From Pauljensenia sp018375675 (GTDB taxonomy: Bacteria; Actinomycetota; Actinomycetes; Actinomycetales; Actinomycetaceae), in the NCBI GenBank assembly GCA_041432705.1, contig JAPWAE010000003.1:190531-254530 (forward strand): DNA of 64,000 nt, in the 5' to 3' direction. How positions within the stretch are numbered: the stretch's first letter is position 1; each line of letters opens with the position of its first letter. The position numbers and the translations under genes were made by a program. The notes beneath the pieces were generated by a model that saw only the letters and a list, made by a program, of their open reading frames with translations, ran no database searches and had not been told where the DNA came from. This document shows, in pieces, positions 1-8,751 of this stretch.

Positions 1-550
1 GCAGGTGTTCGCGCACCTCGCGCAGCTCCCCGTCGTCGAGGGGCGCGTGGAGGGTGAGGCTGCGCTCCCCGACCTCGCCGTCCGTGGTGATGACGACGAC
101 AAGGACCCGACCGGGAGCCAGAGCGATGACCTCGAGGTGCTTAAGAACGCGCACGCGCGCCCCCGGGTACTGCACGAGGGCGACCTGGTGCGTCACCTGG
201 GCGAGGAGACGAACGGAGCGCTCCACGACGTCGTCGATATCGACGGACTCGGCCAGGAAGGTCTCGAGGGCGTGGCGCTCGGGCCCACTCATCGGCTTGA
301 GTTCGGCGAGTCGATCGACGAACACACGGTAGCCGCGGTCGGTCGGCACACGCCCCGCCGAGGTGTGGGGCTGATAGATGAGGCCGGCTTCCTCCAGCAC
401 CGCCATGTCGTTGCGGATGGTCGCGGATGAGACGCCGAGGCCTCCGGCGGCGATGGCCTTAGAGCCGACGGGTTCGCGGGTGGCCACGTACTGGGTGACG
501 ATGGCGCGCAGGACGTCGAGCCTGCGGTTCTGTGCGCTGTTGCGCGTCAT
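1..550 (-). CDS. hrcA: Heat-inducible transcription repressor HrcA (3' end outside window)
   Basis: HrcA represses class I heat-shock genes (groE, dnaK operons) by binding CIRCE elements. The visible 183 residues begin MTRNSAQNRRLDVLRAIV and contain the N-terminal winged helix (about residues 5-75, with EPVGSKAIA, SSATIRNDM and HTSAGRVPTDRGYR), the classic HrcA signature. The C-terminal part runs off the left edge of the window, so the gene is partial only because of the cut. The ATG at 548-550 is preceded by a GGGAGGAGA ribosome binding site. A CIRCE element lies 17 bp upstream, so the gene is very likely autoregulated. In actinobacteria dnaJ usually follows hrcA, which would lie off the window. 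Confidence 0.95.
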   Translation of the reverse strand, partial: MTRNSAQNRRLDVLRAIVTQYVATREPVGSKAIAAGGLGVSSATIRNDMAVLEEAGLIYQPHTSAGRVPTDRGYRVFVDRLAELKPMSGPERHALETFLAESVDIDDVVERSVRLLAQVTHQVALVQYPGARVRVLKHLEVIALAPGRVLVVVITTDGEVGERSLTLHAPLDDGELREVREHL

Positions 551-566
551 GCCATCTCCTCCCGTT

Positions 567-593
567 CTGGCACTCCTACTTCCTGAGTGCCAA
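567..593 (-). promoter_or_regulatory. CIRCE operator upstream of hrcA
   Basis: CTGGCACTC, exactly nine bases, then GAGTGCCAA. This matches the CIRCE layout TTAGCACTC-N9-GAGTGCTAA with two changes in the left arm and one in the right; the inner eight-base cores pair apart from the outermost positions. It sits between the start of hrcA and its presumed promoter, which is the expected place for HrcA autorepression. Confidence 0.9.
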
Positions 594-678
594 TGCTACT
601 CCTCGCAGCCAATCGGGGGCGACATGAGGGCCGAGCCGGGTGTGCGCCCTGCGCGAACCTCACACTGGGCGACGCGAC

Positions 679-1581
679 TCATTGCGCCCAGGGTACGGTC
701 ACGAAGTCGATGAGCTCCTCGACCCGTCCCAGCAGCGCCGGCTCAAGGTCGCGATAGGTGCGCACGGTGGACAGGATCCGCTTCCATCCCATCGCGATGT
801 CACGCTGGTCGGCGTGCGGCCAGCCGAGGGCCTCGAGAGTTCCATGTTTGATGTCGGTGCCGCGCGGGACGTCGGGCCAGCGCTCGAGGCCGACACGGGC
901 TGGCTTCACCGCCTGCCAGATGTCGACGAACGGGTGGCCGAGGACGAGGACCGCGCCCGGCCAGCGAGCCGATACGGCCTCGGCGATTCGAGACTCCTTC
1001 GACCCGGGGACCATGTGGTCGACGAGGACGCCCGCGCGCGCGGTGTCCGTCGGGCCGAAAACCTCCAGGATCGCCTCAAGGTTGTCGACGCCCTCAAGGA
1101 GCTGCACGGCGATCCCTGCCTCGGCCAAGTCCTCGCCCCACACGTGTTGGACGAGTTCGGCGTCGTGGCGACCCTCGACCCAGATGCGCGAGCGCTTAGC
1201 AACCTTGGGCCCGCTCGACGCGGGAGCGAAAGACCCGGAGTTCGTGATACGCCGCCCCGACGCGCTCACCTGAGTCCCCGGCGAAGCCTGGGCGGGAGCC
1301 GGGCGCGGAGGCAGCGCCTCTATGGGGCGCCCCTCGAGCCAGAAGCCGGGGCCGAGGGGGAAGGAGCGACGCACTCCTCGACGATCTTCGAGTTCGACAA
1401 GGTGAATACCGCCAGACTTCTCCACACGGGTCACTGCACCGACCCAGCCCGAGGCTACATCCTCGAGGACCATACCGATCTCGACATGGACGGCCTGCGA
1501 ACGCGGACGCCGCGCTCCCGGCCCATCGCGATGCGGGTCGTGGGCGAAAATGTTGTGGCCGTAGGGGTCTGAGCTATTCAC
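679..1581 (-). CDS. DUF3097 family protein
   Basis: A 300-residue protein of the actinobacterial DUF3097 family, function unknown. The N-terminal third holds a small beta-rich part (GMVLEDVASGWVGAVTRVEK, residues 36-55), then a Pro/Ser-rich linker (90-125), then the conserved core with RIWVEGRHDAELVQHVWG (132-149), LLEGVDNLEAIL and VLGHPFVDIWQAVKP. The VEGxxD motif recalls a Toprim fold, but that is inference. The start is a GTG with no Shine-Dalgarno; a TAGAGT -10-like box at 1589-1594 lies 7 bp upstream, so the transcript may be leaderless. It follows the hrcA region in the same direction. Confidence 0.85.
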   Translation of the reverse strand: MNSSDPYGHNIFAHDPHRDGPGARRPRSQAVHVEIGMVLEDVASGWVGAVTRVEKSGGIHLVELEDRRGVRRSFPLGPGFWLEGRPIEALPPRPAPAQASPGTQVSASGRRITNSGSFAPASSGPKVAKRSRIWVEGRHDAELVQHVWGEDLAEAGIAVQLLEGVDNLEAILEVFGPTDTARAGVLVDHMVPGSKESRIAEAVSARWPGAVLVLGHPFVDIWQAVKPARVGLERWPDVPRGTDIKHGTLEALGWPHADQRDIAMGWKRILSTVRTYRDLEPALLGRVEELIDFVTVPWAQ

Positions 1582-1606
1582 CCGGCATACTCTAGCGGCA
1601 CGGGAA

Positions 1607-2425
1607 TCAGTGCAGGCTCACGACACGAATGAGCATCGACACGAGAGCTGCCAGGATCCACGAGGAGACCGAGCCAATCAGGAACTCTTCGGCCTTCTCG
1701 CCCGTCGAATCCTGCGAGATTTCGGGGAATCGAATGACTCCCTTGGCGGCGACGACTGCCGCGATCGCAACCTCCGCACCGGCACCGGCCAAAACGATGA
1801 TGAGCAGACGTTCAAGCGGACCGATCCAGCGTCCACCACGCAGGGCCGTCACTTCCTCCTCGTCCGACTGCGCACCCAAGACGGGCAGCGCGCCGGACAT
1901 GACCTCAGGTTCCGCGACCTCATCCGCGTCACCATCAGCATCCTCCCCATCGGCCACCGGCATCGCCGGCAGAACGGGAGCGTTGATCCACCCGGGGACA
2001 GGTTCGGAGGCACGACCGCGCGCGCACTGCAGAATCGCCGTAATCAGGTGATTCACAGGACCCGTCACAAGGAAGAGAACCGCGATGATCAGGTCCATGG
2101 GGCGCCCTGAGCGCAGCGACAGCAGGGGGAAGTTCAACGGTTCCAGGCTCAGCAACGCAACAAAGCCGACGGATGCCAACGCCCAACGAGCGAGAACGCC
2201 ACGCGCCGACGGATCGACGAGGTCCCACGCGAACCACACGAGCGCGAGAGTCGCGCCGATCGCGTTCGCAACAGCACTCACTCCCAGGATGAACCAGGAG
2301 TAGCAGATCACTGCGAGGAGCAGCGTCAGAAAGAGCGACAGGCGTCGCGACCAGCGGCGCGGGTCAGAGGTGAGAAGTATGGTCAGCTCCGAGGCGGCGA
2401 TGCCCAGGAGAAGAACTTCATGCAC
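1607..2425 (-). CDS. Multi-pass membrane protein paired with SatD
   Basis: A 272-residue membrane protein with about five or six hydrophobic segments: residues 4-20, 29-50, 55-70, 82-100 and 112-130, then after an acidic cytoplasmic loop (about 155-185, DGEDADGDADEVAEPEV) two more near 205-225 and 250-268. The C-terminal part (IGPLERLLIIVLAGAG, AAKGVIRFPEI, AEEFLIGSVSSWILAAL) resembles the conserved tail of the membrane proteins that accompany SatD in Firmicutes and actinobacteria (DUF3307-type); I recall this pattern and could not check it. The gene overlaps the end of the satD-like gene by 8 bp, so the two are translationally coupled. Function unknown. Confidence 0.7.
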   Translation of the reverse strand: MHEVLLLGIAASELTILLTSDPRRWSRRLSLFLTLLLAVICYSWFILGVSAVANAIGATLALVWFAWDLVDPSARGVLARWALASVGFVALLSLEPLNFPLLSLRSGRPMDLIIAVLFLVTGPVNHLITAILQCARGRASEPVPGWINAPVLPAMPVADGEDADGDADEVAEPEVMSGALPVLGAQSDEEEVTALRGGRWIGPLERLLIIVLAGAGAEVAIAAVVAAKGVIRFPEISQDSTGEKAEEFLIGSVSSWILAALVSMLIRVVSLH

Positions 2426-3107
2426 GAGCGGCCTCCGCGATGATCAGTGACGACTGAATGAGCCCCGCCCCCGTGCCCCGGGCGAAGTCGGAGATGGCCT
2501 GCTGCGACAGCTTCTCGACGCGAGCAATCTCCACCTGCGTCTTACCCAGTAGCAGCGAAGCAGTGATGCGACGATGACGCGCCGACAGCTTGAGAATCGA
2601 ATGATCGCGCAGGCTCAACATGGCGTTGATGCAAGTCTGGCAGCGCGAGGAGAACTCGGATTCGACGGACGCATGCGCCATAAACCACGTGCGGATGAAC
2701 GGGTTGGAGGAATCCTGCACATCGTGCGCACGGTTAATCGCAGCTCGGGCCGCCCACCATGCGGATCCGTCCTGAAGAGCCGCCGACTCTGCGCCGCGGC
2801 CACGGGCTGGAGCCTGGCGATGCACGCCCGACGCGAACTCCTCAATCCGACCGGCACCGATGCCGAAGCGCAGCTGAAGCTGCGGGGGAAGGAGAAGCTG
2901 TGCGCGCAGCGTCAGGAGGAGAGCATCCTCGAGCGTGTAGGCAACCGCCTGAAACTCGTCACCCACCGTCGCGTACGGAGCCTGCAGGAGAGCCAGCCCC
3001 TCACTGGCCCGTTCCAAGGCTGCTTCAAAGATTCTCTGAGCATCTGCACGATTGGTCAACGTACGAGAGCCCACGATGTCAGCAATGACAGCGTATCGCA
3101 GAGTCAC
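2418..3107 (-). CDS. SatD family protein
   Basis: A 229-residue protein starting VTLRYAVIADIVGSR. This motif with TVGDEFQAV and LRFGIGAGRI places it in the SatD family (PF16264), named from a Streptococcus mutans acid-tolerance locus; the biochemical role is unknown. The C-terminus (ITASLLLGKTQVEIARVEKL then SQQAISDFARGTGA) reads as a helix-turn-helix of the sigma-region-4 type. I chose the GTG at 3105-3107 because AAGGAA lies about 8 bases upstream; an in-frame ATG at 3143 would add 12 residues that do not fit the family. It is the first gene of a two-gene unit with the membrane protein, and its base composition is lower in GC than its neighbours. Confidence 0.8.
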   Translation of the reverse strand: MTLRYAVIADIVGSRTLTNRADAQRIFEAALERASEGLALLQAPYATVGDEFQAVAYTLEDALLLTLRAQLLLPPQLQLRFGIGAGRIEEFASGVHRQAPARGRGAESAALQDGSAWWAARAAINRAHDVQDSSNPFIRTWFMAHASVESEFSSRCQTCINAMLSLRDHSILKLSARHRRITASLLLGKTQVEIARVEKLSQQAISDFARGTGAGLIQSSLIIAEAARA

Positions 3108-3406
3108 AATACCACACTTTTCCTTGTATCTGCCCCTCCACAAGCCCTCTCAAGGAGACGGCCAGCAGACAGCACGGCTTCACATGACATACCTAGGCAA
3201 ACATATTTCAACCATGATGTCAACAGTATTGCCACGTAATCCAAGCTTGTCACATTCACACTACTCAAACACTTATGAATACCTCATAAAAGCACCCACG
3301 CTTTTGCTTGTATCTAGAAGCATACAAGTACTACCGCGGCGGTTAATGGTACAAACAATCGTTTACCACCGCATGCAGATTACGGAGATTCTCCGAAAAA
3401 AAGGAG
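3108..3406. other. AT-rich intergenic region upstream of the satD-like gene
   Basis: Almost 300 bp without a gene, clearly AT-richer than the surrounding chromosome. It holds the 9-mer CTTGTATCT twice (3123-3131 and 3307-3315), a perfect 7-bp dyad (3307-3328) and a small palindrome CGGAGATTCTCCG just past the hemW stop (3384-3396). No convincing coding frame was seen on either strand. The AT content suggests promoter and regulatory sequence for the SatD pair or a remnant of acquired DNA. Confidence 0.6.
3307..3328. promoter_or_regulatory. Perfect dyad, possible operator of the satD-like gene
   Basis: CTTGTAT, eight bases, ATACAAG: a perfect inverted repeat about 200 bp upstream of the SatD start. 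The inner GTAT-N8-ATAC resembles the dyads used by PadR-type repressors (ATGT-N8-ACAT), and SatD-type loci can carry small regulators. No regulator gene is adjacent, so the assignment is inference. Confidence 0.35.
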
Positions 3407-4717
3407 TCAATACCCCATCAATTCACGGGTCACATAGTCGGCGAGCAGCCGGCCACGCAGCGTGAGAATCGCTCGTCCCTTGAGGGCAGCGGCGCCATCG
3501 ATGAGGCCGTCCGCGATGAGCGCGGCAACGCGCCCACTCGAGGCCACGCCGACCCCCAGAGATCCCCCGGCCTCGTCAGTCTCCCGAGTGGCGGGCAGAT
3601 CGGCCAATTCGATCCCCTCGGAGGTGCGCACGCCCAGCATGACGCGTTCGAGCTCTCGCGTGTCCTCATCCAAGATCTCCCCCGCGTAGGCAGCGGAACG
3701 CCCCTCGCGCAGCCGAGCGGCGTACGCGGCGGGGTTCTTGACGTTCCACCAGCGCATACGTCCCACGTGAGAATGCGCCCCGGGGCCCAGGCCCCACCAG
3801 TCCCAATCGCGCCAGTAGGCAAGGTTGTGCGCCGACGCGTGCGCGTAGAACGTGGACGGGCGACCCGAGGCCAGGTCAGCATCGGTCGCGCGCGCAAAAT
3901 TGGAGATTTCGTACCAGGCATAACCGGCCTCACCCAGGAGCGCATCGGCCAGCTCGTACTTGGCGGCCTCGTCGTCCGGATCAGGGGTCGGCAGTTCTCC
4001 CCTGGCGACCTGCGCACCCATCTTGGTTCCCTCCTCGACAACGAGGGCGTACGCGCTGATGTGGTCAGTCTCGTAGGACAGGGCGAAGCGCAGAGACGTC
4101 TCCCAGTCGGCGAGGCTCTCCCCTGGCGTACCGTAGATGAGGTCAACAGACGTCGACAGGCCCGCGTCCTTCGCCCACTGGACGACGAGGGGCACCCGCT
4201 CGGGAGTGTGGGTACGGTCGAGAGTCTTGAGGATCGCAGGGACCGCGGACTGCATGCCGAAAGAGACACGCGTAAAACCCGCATCAGCCAGCTGCATCAG
4301 ACCCTCGCGTGTCACCGTGTCGGGATTGGCCTCAAGGGTCACCTCAGCGCCGGGCGCAATGCCAATGCGCTCACGCAGACCCGTCAGGATCTCGGTGAGC
4401 TCGGCAGTGTCAAGCATCGTCGGAGTGCCCCCACCAAAAAAGACAGTCCGCGCCTCACGCTCGGGTAGCCCGGACTCAGCCATGACACGAGCAGCCAGCG
4501 AGGCTTCGGCCAAGACCGACGGAGCGTAGTCCCCCACCTGCGCTCCCGGGCCGAAACCCACCGTGTAGGTGTTGAAGTCGCAATACCCGCAGCGCACGCG
4601 ACAAAATGGCACGTGCACGTACAGGGAGAGCGGACGGTGGGCCTCTACCTCAACGAGGCCGGGGTCCAGAGCACCGTCATCTGGCCAGCGCTGACCGTCT
4701 GGCTGCGCGGGGCTCAC
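3407..4717 (-). CDS. hemW: HemW, radical-SAM heme chaperone
   Basis: A 436-residue radical SAM protein of the HemW branch, formerly annotated as oxygen-independent coproporphyrinogen oxidase. The N-terminal LYVHVPFCRVRCGYCDFNTY gives the CX3CX2C iron-sulfur motif (C39, C43, C46). FFGGGTPTML, LEANPDT, RVSFGMQS and SVDLIYGTPG follow in the family order, and the C-terminal HemN-type domain ends RGRLLADYVTRELMGY. HemW inserts heme into respiratory proteins rather than making it; this is family knowledge. The GTG start is preceded by GGGAGGGC. It is the third gene of the lepA-trmB-hemW unit, 48 bp after trmB. Near-copies of the window-wide 13-mer lie at 3566-3578 and 4653-4664. Confidence 0.95.
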   Translation of the reverse strand: MSPAQPDGQRWPDDGALDPGLVEVEAHRPLSLYVHVPFCRVRCGYCDFNTYTVGFGPGAQVGDYAPSVLAEASLAARVMAESGLPEREARTVFFGGGTPTMLDTAELTEILTGLRERIGIAPGAEVTLEANPDTVTREGLMQLADAGFTRVSFGMQSAVPAILKTLDRTHTPERVPLVVQWAKDAGLSTSVDLIYGTPGESLADWETSLRFALSYETDHISAYALVVEEGTKMGAQVARGELPTPDPDDEAAKYELADALLGEAGYAWYEISNFARATDADLASGRPSTFYAHASAHNLAYWRDWDWWGLGPGAHSHVGRMRWWNVKNPAAYAARLREGRSAAYAGEILDEDTRELERVMLGVRTSEGIELADLPATRETDEAGGSLGVGVASSGRVAALIADGLIDGAAALKGRAILTLRGRLLADYVTRELMGY

Positions 4718-4765
4718 GAGCGCCCTCCCGTTAGCGCGGAGGTCACGCCGGACCTCATCGCGGAC

Positions 4766-5608
4766 TCAGCCACGGGGACGGCGAATACCGACGATGTCGT
4801 GGGCATGACGGCCCGCATCGATGCCTCGGGTCTCAAAGTGCGTAACGACGCGTCCCTCAAAGCGCGGGGCAAATCCGCCGCGCTCCGGCTGCGGATCCTC
4901 CGGATCCGGACGCTCTCCCGCGTGCGGGTTCTCGAAGAGCTCGCACGCTTCGATAACGTCGCGCATCTGCCAGGCGTAGTCATCCCAGTCGGTGGCCAGG
5001 CGCCACACTCCGCGATCGCGCAGCAAGCGCGCAACCTCACGCGCGAAGGAATCAGAGACGAGGCGACGCTTGCGATGCCGAGCCTTACGCCACGGGTCGG
5101 GGAAGAAGGTCCAGACCTCATCCAAGCACGCGTCCTCCAGCATGATCGGCAGTGCCTGGGCAGCGTCGGCCTCGATGACGCGAATGTTGTCCACGCCGGC
5201 CTCGACCGCCTTGGAGACGAGCTTGGCGATACCCGGAACCCAGACCTCGAGAGCAAGAAAATTGCGTTCGGGATGTGCGGCGGCCGCAGCGACGATCTGT
5301 TCGCCCGTGCCCGAGCCGATCTCGAGGGTTACGGGCACGCTGCGCCCAAAGAGCTCGGCCAGATCGATCGTGAAATCCTGCGCGACCGTCGTGTAGCCGA
5401 CGCCGCGACGCGGCTCCACCACGTAGCGGTGCGCATGGGCCTCCCACGTGCGCACGAGGTTCGCGGGCAGCTCCCGCGTGCGCCGCGTAAAAGACTTCGT
5501 GCGGCTCATGAAGACCGTGCCCTCGGGGGCCTCACCCGGACGACGAGCCGCTCGCTGGCCGACGGGAGCGTGGCCCTCCACGGCCTCGTTCACCTGATCC
5601 CCGCTCAC
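4766..5608 (-). CDS. trmB: tRNA (guanine-N7-)-methyltransferase TrmB
   Basis: TrmB methylates N7 of guanosine 46 in tRNA variable loops using SAM. The SAM-binding motif LEIGSGTGEQ, the conserved FLALEVWVPGIAKLV, and TFFPDPWRKARHRKRRL are diagnostic. The frame opens with a GTG at 5606-5608 that overlaps the lepA stop in a GTGA arrangement, giving 280 residues. An ATG at codon 34 (MSRTKSFTRR), preceded by GAGGGC, would give a more typical length, so the true start is uncertain. The gene lies between lepA and hemW in the same direction. Confidence 0.93.
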   Translation of the reverse strand: MSGDQVNEAVEGHAPVGQRAARRPGEAPEGTVFMSRTKSFTRRTRELPANLVRTWEAHAHRYVVEPRRGVGYTTVAQDFTIDLAELFGRSVPVTLEIGSGTGEQIVAAAAAHPERNFLALEVWVPGIAKLVSKAVEAGVDNIRVIEADAAQALPIMLEDACLDEVWTFFPDPWRKARHRKRRLVSDSFAREVARLLRDRGVWRLATDWDDYAWQMRDVIEACELFENPHAGERPDPEDPQPERGGFAPRFEGRVVTHFETRGIDAGRHAHDIVGIRRPRG

Positions 5609-7461
5609 TTCTTACCCGTCGGAACGTCGGAGGTCAGAGCCGCAATGAAGGCTTCCTGCGGCACGTCGACGCGACCGATGGACTTCATGCGCTTCTTGCC
5701 TTCCTTCTGCTTCTCCAGCAGCTTGCGCTTACGGCTGATGTCGCCGCCATAGCACTTGGCGAGCATGTCCTTGCGCAGGGCCTTAATGGTCTCGCGAGCG
5801 ATAACGCGCGCACCGACGGCTGCCTGGACAGGGATCTCGAACTGCTGGCGGGGAATGAGTTCCTTGAGGCGCTTCGTCATGCGCTGACCGTAGTTGTAGG
5901 CGCCGTCACGGTGAACGATCGCGCTGAACGCGTCGACGCGGTCGCCGTTGAGCAGGATGTCGACCTTGACGAGGTCGGCGCTCTGCTCACCGCTCTCCTG
6001 GTAGTCCAGGGACGCGTAGCCGCGCGTGCGGGACTTGAGCTGATCGAAGAAGTCGAAGACGATCTCGGCGAGGGGCAGCTGGTAATGCAGCTCCACGCGG
6101 TCCTCGCTCAGGTAGTCCATGCCCTGCATGGAGCCGCGGCGCTCCTGGCACAGCTCCATGATGGTTCCCGTGAACTCGGTGGGCGTCAGGATCGTCGCGT
6201 TGACGACGGGCTCGCGCACCTCGGAAATCTTGCCTTCGGGGAACTCACTCGGGTTGTCGACGCGCACCTCGGTCCCATCCTCCGTCACGACGCGGTAGAC
6301 GACGTTCGGAGCGGTCGCGATGAGGTCGAGGTTGAACTCGCGCTCCAGGCGCTCGCGGATGATCTCCAGGTGGAGCAGGCCGAGGAAGCCGCAGCGGAAA
6401 CCGAAGCCGAGGGCCGCGGAGGATTCGGGCTCGAAGGTCAGCGCCGCGTCGTTGAGCTGGAGGCGCTCGAGGGCGTCGCGCAGGTCCGGGAAGTCCGATC
6501 CGTCGACCGGGTAGATGCCGGAGAAAACCATCGGGTTAGGGTCGCGGTAGCCCTCGAGAGCCTCGGTTGCGCCGCGTACCTGGCTGGTCACGGTGTCGCC
6601 GACGCGGGACTGACGCACATCCTTCACGCCCGTGATCAGGTACCCGACCTCACCGGCGCCGATACCCTCTTCAGGCTTCGGCTCGGGCGAGATGACGCCC
6701 AGCTCCAGGAGCTCGTGGGTGGCGCCCGTCGACATCATGCGCACGCGCTGCCGGGTCGACAGGACGCCGTCGACGACACGCACGTAGGTAACGACGCCGC
6801 GGTAGGTGTCGTACACGGAGTCGAAAATCATCGCACGCGTCGGGGCGTCGGGGGTTCCCTCGGGGGCGGGGACGACCTCGACGATGCGGTCGAGGAGGTC
6901 CTCGACGCCCTCGCCGGTCTTACCGGAGACCTTCAGGACCTCGCTCTCGTCGCAGCCGATGAGCTGGGCAACCTCGTGCGCGTACTTCTCGGGCTGCGCG
7001 CCCGGCAGGTCAATCTTGTTAAGGACCGGGATGATCGCGAGGTCATTCTCGAGCGCCAGGTACAGGTTCGCGAGCGTCTGGGCCTCGATGCCCTGTGCAG
7101 CGTCGATGAGGAGGACCGCGCCCTCGCACGCGGCCAGGGAGCGGGAGACCTCGTACGTGAAGTCCACGTGACCGGGCGTGTCGATCATGTTGAGCGCGTA
7201 GGGGGTACCCTCGTGTGCCCACGGCATGCGCACCGCCTGGCTCTTAATCGTGATGCCACGCTCGCGCTCGATGTCCATGCGATCGAGGTACTGGTCGCGC
7301 ATCTCGCGCGCCTCGACGACGCCGGTCAGCTGGAGCATACGGTCCGCGAGCGTCGACTTCCCATGATCAATATGGGCGATGATGCAGAAGTTACGGATCT
7401 GCCCCTGCGGGGTATGGGCCGGGCGAATCTGCGCCTGCTGCGCGGGCGTGGGGATGGGCAC
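5605..7461 (-). CDS. lepA: Elongation factor 4 (LepA)
   Basis: A 618-residue translational GTPase that back-translocates or rescues ribosomes under stress. G-domain motifs are complete: AHIDHGKST (G1), ERGITIKSQ (G2), DTPGHVDF (G3) and NKIDLP (G4). The EF-G-like domains and the LepA-specific C-terminal part (LLEKQKEGKKRMKSIGRVDVPQEAF) follow. Length is normal for the family. The GTG start has GGAGG 7 bases upstream. It leads a unit with trmB (4-bp overlap) and hemW, an order found in many actinobacteria. Confidence 0.98.
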   Translation of the reverse strand: MPIPTPAQQAQIRPAHTPQGQIRNFCIIAHIDHGKSTLADRMLQLTGVVEAREMRDQYLDRMDIERERGITIKSQAVRMPWAHEGTPYALNMIDTPGHVDFTYEVSRSLAACEGAVLLIDAAQGIEAQTLANLYLALENDLAIIPVLNKIDLPGAQPEKYAHEVAQLIGCDESEVLKVSGKTGEGVEDLLDRIVEVVPAPEGTPDAPTRAMIFDSVYDTYRGVVTYVRVVDGVLSTRQRVRMMSTGATHELLELGVISPEPKPEEGIGAGEVGYLITGVKDVRQSRVGDTVTSQVRGATEALEGYRDPNPMVFSGIYPVDGSDFPDLRDALERLQLNDAALTFEPESSAALGFGFRCGFLGLLHLEIIRERLEREFNLDLIATAPNVVYRVVTEDGTEVRVDNPSEFPEGKISEVREPVVNATILTPTEFTGTIMELCQERRGSMQGMDYLSEDRVELHYQLPLAEIVFDFFDQLKSRTRGYASLDYQESGEQSADLVKVDILLNGDRVDAFSAIVHRDGAYNYGQRMTKRLKELIPRQQFEIPVQAAVGARVIARETIKALRKDMLAKCYGGDISRKRKLLEKQKEGKKRMKSIGRVDVPQEAFIAALTSDVPTGKK

Positions 7462-7578
7462 GTGAACCTCCGTGAAGTCGTTAACCTCCTTATCGTCCCA
7501 TTGTCATAGGACTTTGTGCCAGTTCAGGCGCGGGAAGTCGCGCACAGTGGCCACGCCTCACACCATTTGCCCCTTTCC

Positions 7579-8586
7579 TTATTCCTTTCCTCCACGCTCC
7601 GACTCCGCGAGGAGGGCTGCAGCCTCGCTGAAGTCGCATTCTTCCCAGTCATCGGGGTGGTCATCTCGAAGCTTGCGGGCAATCGACATGGCCCGCCCCT
7701 CATCTCCGCGCAACGTCGCGAGAGTCAGCAGGATCGTGCGGATACGGGCAGTCATCGGGTCACGATCCCCCAGGTACCTGCGACAGTCCTCGGCCAGAAC
7801 CGTCCAGAGGTCCTCGCCCGCATCCCGATCCCCACCCATCCAGGTGTTGCGCGCGATCTCGTTGCGCAGCCGCAGGACTCGCCAGTCGCCATGGTCCGCG
7901 ACGGTCAGCAGAGCGTCCATGTTGCGCTCGTAGAGGGCAATGGCCTCGTCGTAGCAGCGATCAGCAGAGAGGACCTCGGCGAGGTTGTCACGCACCGTCA
8001 ACAGTGTCATGTCGGCCTCCTCGCGCTGCCCCTCCATCTCGGACAGGAGCTCGCGATACACGCGCGCAGCCTTCTTCCATTTGCCCGTATGCTTCCACGG
8101 CATCGCCGAATTGTTGCGGATGGCGATGGAGATCTCAGGGTCGAGACCCGGGCAGTGCTTCATGTCGGCCAGGAGAGCCGAGAACTTGCGGATCGCCATA
8201 TCGTGCTGGCCGAGGATGGCGAGCCAGTAGGCTTCCGAGTTACGCATCATCAGGATGAGCGGATGGCAGCGCTCCAGGTACCTCTCCCCCAGCCGCGCAG
8301 CCTGGGCGGCCAGCTTCCGACACTGTCCGTAGGATCCGAGAGCCGCGTACCAGTCGATGCAGAGCTTGGCGGCCTCCAGACGCAGCTCGACGGGGGCATC
8401 ATCGTCTCGATATGCCTCCAAGCCATGCTCGAGCGCCTTATCCACCTTGCCCGCGGCCCCGCAGCGCACGGATTCATGGAGCGAGGACCGCGCCCGCGTC
8501 GCGCTCGTATTATTCCCCTCGTGCGTGCCACCTCCAGCCAGCGCATCCAGAGAAACAAACGGTCCATGCATCGTTGCAGTCAACAT
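7579..8586 (-). CDS. Helical TPR-like protein of unknown function
   Basis: A 335-residue all-helical protein with no enzymatic motif. Repeating pairs of helices (for example AAKLCIDWYAALGSYGQC, EAYWLAILGQHDMAIRKF, ARVYRELLSEME, CYDEAIALYERNMDALL) have the tetratricopeptide spacing with Ala/Gly/Tyr at packing positions. No signal peptide or membrane segment is seen, so it is probably cytoplasmic and binds other proteins. I preferred the ATG at 8586 because AAAGGTGA lies six bases upstream; a GTG three codons earlier (8595) is also possible. It is divergent from the PemK-domain gene and convergent with nothing, so it looks monocistronic. Confidence 0.6.
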   Translation of the reverse strand: MLTATMHGPFVSLDALAGGGTHEGNNTSATRARSSLHESVRCGAAGKVDKALEHGLEAYRDDDAPVELRLEAAKLCIDWYAALGSYGQCRKLAAQAARLGERYLERCHPLILMMRNSEAYWLAILGQHDMAIRKFSALLADMKHCPGLDPEISIAIRNNSAMPWKHTGKWKKAARVYRELLSEMEGQREEADMTLLTVRDNLAEVLSADRCYDEAIALYERNMDALLTVADHGDWRVLRLRNEIARNTWMGGDRDAGEDLWTVLAEDCRRYLGDRDPMTARIRTILLTLATLRGDEGRAMSIARKLRDDHPDDWEECDFSEAAALLAESERGGKE

Positions 8587-8751
8587 AGTCGTCACCTTTC
8601 TATTGTTGGTTGTTCACCTGCGAACAACGACAGAGTGACACCGCCCGTTATGCACTGTCACGCGCCATCACGAAGCCTGTGGATAACTCGCGATCGTCGT
8701 AGGGCCCTGTGGATAAAACACGCTCCCCAACGCCTGCCGTATGCTGGTCCC

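Noticed and set aside
5911..7509. Long frame antisense to lepA
   Set aside because: Fully covered by lepA, with shadow composition (Asp/Val/Leu/Arg) and no start signal.
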